DNA of 10,496 nt from DATARH01 sp046724035 (GTDB lineage: Bacteria > Pseudomonadota > Alphaproteobacteria > ATCC43930 > CGMCC-115725), in NCBI GenBank assembly GCA_046724035.1, contig JBKOVT010000047.1:1-10496 (forward strand), in the 5' to 3' direction. Both the position numbers and the translations under genes were made by a program. A model generated the notes under the pieces. That model was not told the DNA's origin. It worked only from the letters and a program-made list of their open reading frames with translations, and ran no database searches. Below, one piece after another: positions 7,018 through 10,496 of this stretch (the first letter of the stretch is position 1; every line of letters starts with the position of its first letter).

Positions 7018-7353
7018 TTAGCGGATGACCTCGATGACCTTGCGATCGGTCGGGTCGACGACGACGGTCTGATCGCCGATCACGCTATAGCGGTATTTCG
7101 CATAAGGCGCAGTCGACGGGAACGAACGCAGCTCGACGGTCGGGGGGACCGGCGCGCCGACCGCGACCTGCCAGCCCGCCGGCGGCGGTACGTGCGTCAC
7201 CTTTTCCTTCGTGACGTATTCCTTGATCTCGCTCCGCCACGCCGGCTGGAACGTGGTCGTGGTGGTCGTCGTGCTCGTGGTGCTGCCGCTCGTCTGCGCC
7301 AGGGCGACGCCCGCAAAGCTGGCGAGCACCGCCGCAAGGAGAATCTTTTTCAT
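7018..7353 (-). CDS. Exported DUF1236-like protein
   Basis: A 111-residue protein with a clear Sec signal peptide: MKK, a hydrophobic core (residues 4-18) and a likely signal-peptidase I site after ALA at 17-19, giving a mature N-terminus QTSGSTT. A Thr/Ser-rich low-complexity linker follows (about 21-34, including seven Thr in a row), then a compact domain from about 36 to 111. The C-terminal part, with VPPTVELRSFP (70-80), YAKYRYSVIGDQTVVVDP (84-101) and RKVIEVI, matches the general pattern of DUF1236 proteins, small periplasmic proteins common in Rhizobiales-type bacteria and of unknown biochemical role. AGAAGGAT (complement of about 7360-7367) is the ribosome-binding site. A GGAAC-N16-GGTT element upstream suggests control by the general stress sigma factor. 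It converges on the helicase gene. Confidence 0.82.
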   Translation of the reverse strand: MKKILLAAVLASFAGVALAQTSGSTTSTTTTTTTFQPAWRSEIKEYVTKEKVTHVPPPAGWQVAVGAPVPPTVELRSFPSTAPYAKYRYSVIGDQTVVVDPTDRKVIEVIR

Positions 7354-7392
7354 GAGCTATCCTTCTGGGTTTACCGATTACCTCAGGTGAAA

Positions 7393-7417
7393 AACCACCG
7401 TAGCCAGCGACAGTTCC
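7393..7417 (-). promoter_or_regulatory. Candidate EcfG (general stress sigma factor) promoter
   Basis: On the minus strand GGAAC (complement of 7413-7417) is followed after 16 nt by GGTTTTT (GGTT is the complement of 7393-7396). Alphaproteobacterial EcfG promoters have GGAAC and CGTT separated by about 16-17 nt, so this differs at one -10 base. It would put the transcript start near 7385, about 30 nt before the ATG at 7353 of the exported DUF1236-like gene. Confidence 0.5.
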
Positions 7418-7467
7418 TGTGCGTGTTGTCGGATTCCGCTATGTTGAGGCGCAAAGAGGATTAGCGG

Positions 7468-8427
7468 GTGAATAGCATGTCGAGTTTGCATCCGCAGATT
7501 GAGGCGGTCCGAAAGGCCCAGGCCGCGGCCGGGCTGCGCCCCATCGAGGCGCTGACCCCGGCGGACGCGCGCGCTCAAATGCAAGAAACCGCGCGGAGCC
7601 GCAAGGCCGAGCCCTTGCCGGTAGGGCGCGTGCAAGAGCGCGCGATCCCGGGGCCCGGCGGTCCTATCCGGCTGCGCTTCTATTGGCCGAAGGAGGCCGA
7701 TGCCGGTAATCCTGTGCCGGCCATCGTCTATTACCACGGCGGCGGTCACGTGATCGGCAGCCTTGATACGCATGATTTCATCGCGCGCAATCTGTGCGCC
7801 GGCGCCCGGGCGCTCGTCGCTTCTGTCGATTACCGCATGGGACCCGAGCACAAATTTCCCGCTGCGGTCGATGACAGCTTTGCAGCACTCGAATGGGTGC
7901 ACGCCAATGCCGGCGGGCTCGGCGCCGATCCCGACCGGTTCGGCGTCCATGGCGACAGCGCCGGCGCCAACCTCGCCGCTGTCGTCGCACTGATGGCGCG
8001 GGATGCTGGGCAGCCGCGATTGCGCCTGCAATCGCTCGTCTATCCGGTCACCGACTACACGATGTCGATGCCGAGCTACGACAGATTCGCGACCGGCTAT
8101 GGCATCCTGACGCGCGAGGCGATGCTGTGGTTTCGGAATCACTATCTGCGCCGCCCCGAGGACGCAGAGGATTGGCGGGCTTCGCCGCTCAAGGCGGCGA
8201 GCCTTGCCGGAACCGCGCCGGCGCTCGTCATCACCGCCGAATGCGATGTTTTGCACGATGAGGGTGAGCGCTACGCCGCGGCATTGCGCGACGCCGGCGT
8301 GCCGGTCGAGTACCGCGACTATGCAGGCATGATCCACGCCTTTTTCGGCATGGTGCCGCTGGTCGACGATGCGATGAACGCGCAACGCGCGGTGTGGGCC
8401 GCCTTCAAGCGCGCCTTCGCGAGTTGA
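7468..8427 (+). CDS. Alpha/beta hydrolase, HSL (hormone-sensitive lipase) family esterase
   Basis: A 319-residue cytoplasmic serine hydrolase, with length and motifs typical of bacterial HSL esterases. It has the oxyanion-hole motif HGGG (90-93, in YYHGGGHVIGSLDTHD), the nucleophile elbow GDSAG with S164, the family motif DYRMGPEHKFPAAVDD (121-136), the catalytic aspartate D260 in ECDVLHDEG and the catalytic histidine H290 in GMIHAF. These enzymes hydrolyse short- to medium-chain acyl esters; the physiological ester here is not known. The N-terminal 60 residues form the usual cap. The start is ambiguous: GTG at 7468 sits 6 nt after AGAGGA, while ATG at 7477 (M4) is preceded by GGGTGA; I list the former. 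It is divergent from the exported DUF1236-like gene. A repeat begins 3 bp after its stop. Confidence 0.92.
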   Translation: MNSMSSLHPQIEAVRKAQAAAGLRPIEALTPADARAQMQETARSRKAEPLPVGRVQERAIPGPGGPIRLRFYWPKEADAGNPVPAIVYYHGGGHVIGSLDTHDFIARNLCAGARALVASVDYRMGPEHKFPAAVDDSFAALEWVHANAGGLGADPDRFGVHGDSAGANLAAVVALMARDAGQPRLRLQSLVYPVTDYTMSMPSYDRFATGYGILTREAMLWFRNHYLRRPEDAEDWRASPLKAASLAGTAPALVITAECDVLHDEGERYAAALRDAGVPVEYRDYAGMIHAFFGMVPLVDDAMNAQRAVWAAFKRAFAS

Positions 8428-8430
8428 TCC

Positions 8431-8513
8431 GTCGTCCCGGCGAAAGCCGGGACCCACTCTGCAGTCGCAGCGACGCTTGAATGGTGGATTTCGGCCTTTG
8501 CCGGGATGACGAC
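8431..8513. repeat. Inverted pair of VIPAKAGI-type palindromic intergenic repeats
   Basis: The left arm starts GTCGTCCCGGCGAAAGCCGG; the right arm, read on the minus strand, starts GTCGTCATCCCGGCAAAGGC. The two are imperfect inverted copies separated by about 27 bp. The left copy contains a perfect stem, GTCCCGGC-GAAA-GCCGGGAC (8434-8453), closed by a GNRA tetraloop. In one minus-strand frame the element reads VIPAKAEI...WVPAFAGTT, the peptide signature of a repeat widespread in proteobacterial genomes that often produces spurious ORFs. It starts 3 bp after the hydrolase stop and could act as a 3' stabilising or terminating structure. Its right end overlaps the first codons assigned to the first ChrA gene. 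Confidence 0.78.
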
Positions 8514-9114
8514 CGGAGCAGGGCAGGGAGGCGTCTGGAAGTTGTCTGCTCTGCATGACATCGAGGCCAGCCCCCCGCGGCTCACACTGGGCGCGCTGTT
8601 CGGCGCCTTTCTGAAAGTCTCGATGTACGGCTTTGGCGGGCCGATCGTCTGGGCCCGCCGCATCATCGTCGAAGAGCGGGGTTGGCTTGGCGAGGCTGAA
8701 TTCGCCGACATCCTGAGCTTCTGTCAGTTCCTCCCCGGCCCGAACGTCGTCGGTGTCACGGTCTGCATCGGTGCGCGGTTTCGCGGCCCGGCGGGCGCCT
8801 TGGCCGCGCTCGCCGGCTTTATCCTGGTTCCGTGGACGGTCGGCTTCGCGCTGGGCGCGATGCTGCTGTCCTATGCGCAGACGGCCGTGCTGCAGGGATT
8901 TTTGCGCGGCATCGCAGCGGCAGCGGCTGGACTGATCATCGCGACCGGCATCCGCCTGCTGATGCCGCATCGTCCTCGGCCGGTCGCGCTCGCCATTGCC
9001 GCGCTCGCTTTTGCCGGCCTCGCGGTGCTGCGCTTGCCGCTGCTGATTGTTGTGCTCGGGCTTGTGCCGCTGTCGATCGCGCTGGCGCGCCCGCAACAAG
9101 CGCCCGCGCGATGA
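8506..9114 (+). CDS. chrA: Chromate transporter ChrA, N-terminal half-type (short-chain CHR)
   Basis: An integral membrane protein of up to 202 residues, one half of the two-gene (short-chain) CHR family that exports chromate by anion exchange. Signature elements are FLKVSMYGFGGPIVWARR (35-52), the W-x-x-x-x-E-F motif (GWLGEAEFADIL, 59-70) and QFLPGPNVVGVTVCIG (73-88), followed by about four further hydrophobic segments. The start is doubtful: the ATG at 8506 is inside the right arm of the intergenic repeat and has no ribosome-binding site. The TTG at 8542 (L13), with GGGAGG about 11 nt upstream, is a credible alternative. Everything conserved lies after residue 25, so the product is unaffected. 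The stop overlaps the next ChrA gene by ATGA, implying translational coupling and assembly of the two halves. True substrate could be another oxyanion. Confidence 0.87.
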   Translation: MTTGAGQGGVWKLSALHDIEASPPRLTLGALFGAFLKVSMYGFGGPIVWARRIIVEERGWLGEAEFADILSFCQFLPGPNVVGVTVCIGARFRGPAGALAALAGFILVPWTVGFALGAMLLSYAQTAVLQGFLRGIAAAAAGLIIATGIRLLMPHRPRPVALAIAALAFAGLAVLRLPLLIVVLGLVPLSIALARPQQAPAR

Positions 9115-9641
9115 ATCCGTCCGGTGCCTCCGCCCCACTGGTTGGGCATATTGCATTGCTGGCGATGATCAGCTTTGGCGGGGTGCCGGGGGTCCTCCCC
9201 GATCTGCGCGATTTCGTGGTCGGCGCGAATGGCTGGCTGACCGACCGAGAATTCGCCAATTGCTTTGCGGTCGTGCAGGCGATCCCCGGCCCCAACATGA
9301 TCTTGATGATGAGTTTTATCGGCTGGAAGGTCGGCGGCTTGCCGATCGCGATCGCCAGCGCGCTCGTAACGTTCGTGCCGCCCTGTGCGCTCGCCTATAC
9401 CGCGTTCGGCTTTTGGGACCGCTTCCGCGACGCGGCCTGGCAGCGACGCATTCGGCGCGGGCTCGCCCCGGTGACGATCGGGCTCATCATCGCCGGCGGC
9501 TACGTCATGGCGCGCACCGGGTCCGGCTGGGCGAGCCTCGTGGTCACGGTAGCGGCGGTCGGGCTGATGCTCGCGACCCGGATCAACCCGCTATGGCTTG
9601 TCGCCTCGGGCGGCGCGCTCGGTGCCCTGGGGCTGCTTTAG
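9111..9641 (+). CDS. chrA: Chromate transporter ChrA, C-terminal half-type (short-chain CHR)
   Basis: A 176-residue membrane protein beginning at the ATG in the ATGA overlap with the preceding gene; the frame is open upstream to 8832, but that part only shadows the first ChrA gene. It repeats the family pattern: ISFGGVPGVLPDLRDFVV (residues 20-37), NGWLTDREFANCFAVVQAIPGPN (39-61) and the following GW. About five hydrophobic segments follow, with a basic loop WQRRIRRG near 112-119. Paired short-chain CHR proteins are thought to insert in opposite orientations and work as a heterodimer; the differing positions of basic loops here are compatible. Conserved PGPN and W-x-x-x-x-E-F motifs are present in both halves, so neither looks degenerate. 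Confidence 0.9.
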   Translation: MNPSGASAPLVGHIALLAMISFGGVPGVLPDLRDFVVGANGWLTDREFANCFAVVQAIPGPNMILMMSFIGWKVGGLPIAIASALVTFVPPCALAYTAFGFWDRFRDAAWQRRIRRGLAPVTIGLIIAGGYVMARTGSGWASLVVTVAAVGLMLATRINPLWLVASGGALGALGLL

Positions 9642-9696
9642 CGGCTGCTTGGCGATACGTGCCTGCGGCGTCCTGCCGTCTCGCCGGAGATGAGCC

Positions 9697-9722
9697 CGGG
9701 CACCATGTGAAAATGGTACCCG
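9697..9722. promoter_or_regulatory. Dyad/hairpin upstream of the truncated globin
   Basis: CGGGCACCAT (9697-9706) and ATGGTACCCG (9713-9722) form 10-bp inverted arms with one mismatch (c9701 against a9718) around a 6-nt GTGAAA spacer. It ends 16 bp before the globin ATG and 55 bp after the ChrA stop. It could be an operator for a dimeric regulator or an RNA hairpin in the globin leader. There is no following U-tract, so an intrinsic terminator is less likely. Confidence 0.5.
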
Positions 9723-9738
9723 ACGCTTGTCCGAAATC

Positions 9739-10128
9739 ATGGCCCCTTTCGACGACATCACCGAACCGGCGATCGCCGCTCTGGTCGAGCGGTTTTATTC
9801 AAAGGCCCGGCGCGATCCGATGATCGGCCCGGTGTTTAGCGCCGCGGTCGAGGATTGGGACACGCATCTGCGCAAATTGTGTGATTTCTGGTCGTCGGTG
9901 ATGCTGACGACCGGCCGCTACAAGGGCAATCCGATGGCGGCGCATGTTAAGCACCCGATCGAGCCCGCTTTCTTCGATCGCTGGCTTTTGCTATGGCGGG
10001 AGACTGCGGCCGAGCTGTTTGCGCCACCCATCGCCGAGCGCTTCCGCGACAAGGCCGAGCGGATCGCCGAGAGCCTCAAGCTGGCGCTGTTCTTCCGCCC
10101 AGGCGCGAGCCGCGCCCAGGCATCATAG
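9739..10128 (+). CDS. Group III truncated haemoglobin
   Basis: A haem-binding 2-on-2 globin of 129 residues from this ATG. With numbering from the in-frame TTG at 9727, the key positions align with Campylobacter jejuni Ctb (a group III globin, from memory): B10 tyrosine Y24 (RFYSKAR), E7 histidine H47 (DWDTHLRKLCDFW), proximal F8 histidine H73 (MAAHVKHP) and G8 tryptophan W86 (FFDRWLLLW). It lacks the glycine-rich pre-F motif of groups I and II. Group III members bind oxygen and NO with high affinity and are linked to nitrosative or low-oxygen physiology; the precise role here is not shown. ATG 9739 is preferred because MAPFDDITEPAIAALVERFY starts where homologues do, but TTG 9727 is possible and neither has a good ribosome-binding site. 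It follows the ChrA pair by about 100 bp. Confidence 0.9.
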   Translation: MAPFDDITEPAIAALVERFYSKARRDPMIGPVFSAAVEDWDTHLRKLCDFWSSVMLTTGRYKGNPMAAHVKHPIEPAFFDRWLLLWRETAAELFAPPIAERFRDKAERIAESLKLALFFRPGASRAQAS

Positions 10129-10148
10129 TCCCCGGCATCGTAGTCCCT
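10119..10148. repeat. Two-copy 15-bp tandem repeat at the globin 3' end
   Basis: GGCATCATAGTCCCC (10119-10133) is followed directly by GGCATCGTAGTCCCT (10134-10148), 13 of 15 bases identical. The first copy contains the globin stop codon (10126-10128). It looks like a small slippage duplication; no function is suggested. Confidence 0.6.
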
Positions 10149-10159
10149 GGGTTGTCGTC

Positions 10160-10495
10160 CTAGTCCCCCGAGGCCGAAGCCACTGGGGTGAACCGCGCGT
10201 CCCCCCAATTTCTGCTGCCCACGGTTAGCCTGACAGGCGTGGTCAGCCCTTTGGCAAACTCCGGTTGATCGGCGGCCGTTGGCACCGCGGCCGGTTTGTA
10301 TTTGCGGGCGAAACTGTCCACGGCCTGCTCAATCCCCGTGACTTCCGCCAGCTCGGCATCGATCGCCTTCAACTCCTCGGCGTGCCGCGCCTCGAGCACC
10401 CTCAACTCTTCGGCATGCTGAGCCTCGGCCGCGCTGCGGCGCTGGATCAAGTCGTCCTTGGCGCGGCGAATGTCGTCGGGGGTGAGGGTCCACAT
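10160..10495 (-). CDS. Coiled-coil protein with 11-residue repeats, function unknown
   Basis: A 111-residue hydrophilic protein. After MWTLTPDDIRRAKDDLIQRR comes an Ala/Glu-rich helix (about 21-60) with successive 11-residue units: AQHAEELRVLE (25-35), ARHAEELKAID (36-46) and a degenerate third, AELAEVTGIEQ (47-57). An 11-residue (hendecad) spacing fits a coiled coil. The tail (60-111) contains FARKYKPAA, then a Pro/Thr-rich stretch and RLTVGSRNWGDARFTPVAS, probably flexible. There is no signal peptide, membrane segment or cysteine. The initiating ATG (complement of 10493-10495) is one base from the window edge, so neither its ribosome-binding site nor a longer N-terminus can be assessed. It converges on the globin gene. 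I do not recognise the family. Confidence 0.65.
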   Translation of the reverse strand: MWTLTPDDIRRAKDDLIQRRSAAEAQHAEELRVLEARHAEELKAIDAELAEVTGIEQAVDSFARKYKPAAVPTAADQPEFAKGLTTPVRLTVGSRNWGDARFTPVASASGD

Positions 10496-10496
10496 T

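Noticed and set aside
8319..8711. 130-residue minus-strand ORF containing VIPAKA and WVPAFAGTT
   Set aside because: The conserved-looking peptide is produced by the intergenic repeat itself and is a known type of spurious ORF.
8832..9110. Upstream extension of the second ChrA gene
   Set aside because: It lies wholly within the first ChrA gene in another frame and is Arg/Asp-rich, while the ATGA overlap at 9111 gives the family-typical start.
7378..9156. 592-residue minus-strand ORF antisense to the hydrolase and first ChrA gene
   Set aside because: Composition is Arg/Ala/Asp-rich with no recognisable domain. It crosses the intergenic repeat, and the sense strand encodes two well-supported families. 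It is a GC-bias shadow.

Overview
The window looks like ordinary chromosome from a high-GC alphaproteobacterium. I infer a Rhodospirillales- or Hyphomicrobiales-like genome from four things: strong GC bias with long antisense shadow frames, a DUF1236-type exported protein behind a GGAAC-N16-GGTT element that resembles the EcfG general-stress promoter, an intergenic repeat that reads as VIPAKA...WVPAFAGTT in reverse, and a group III truncated haemoglobin. I see no tRNA, rRNA, CRISPR array, transposase, phage gene or origin. The assignment to a lineage is an inference, not a match.

Layout, left to right. Bases 2-679 (+) are the C-terminal part of a class III adenylate cyclase cut by the window edge. 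It is followed by an EamA/DMT permease (705-1598, +) and a protein made of two tandem copies of a small alpha/beta-barrel-like domain (1643-2275, +). Converging on these is a minus-strand pair: a TauE/SafE anion permease (2296-3102) preceded by a 45-residue single-span membrane protein (3153-3290) that is easily missed. A 183-bp divergent intergenic region holds a perfect TGTGA-N6-TCACA dyad (CRP/FNR-type operator) and separates that pair from a classical short-chain dehydrogenase (3474-4268, +).

Next come a small stress-protein-like ORF (4352-4720, +) and the full-length RecD2-type helicase (4753-6978, +), probably cotranscribed. A perfect 11-bp hairpin overlaps the last helicase codons and sits between it and the convergent exported DUF1236-like protein (7018-7353, -). 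An HSL-family alpha/beta hydrolase (7468-8427, +) follows. A repeat pair (8431-8513) separates it from two overlapping half-size ChrA chromate-transporter genes (8506-9114 and 9111-9641, +). A group III truncated globin (9739-10128, +) follows behind a conspicuous 10-bp dyad. A coiled-coil protein of unknown function (10160-10495, -) closes the window.

Functionally the window is a mixture of small units rather than one pathway: anion transport (TauE/SafE, ChrA pair), redox and small-molecule metabolism (SDR, hydrolase, barrel protein, globin), cAMP signalling (cyclase plus a CRP-type site) and DNA repair (RecD2). I do not see a convincing undescribed multi-gene system. The items most worth a second look are the hidden small membrane protein with its CRP-type operator, the dyad in front of the globin, and the tandem-domain protein.
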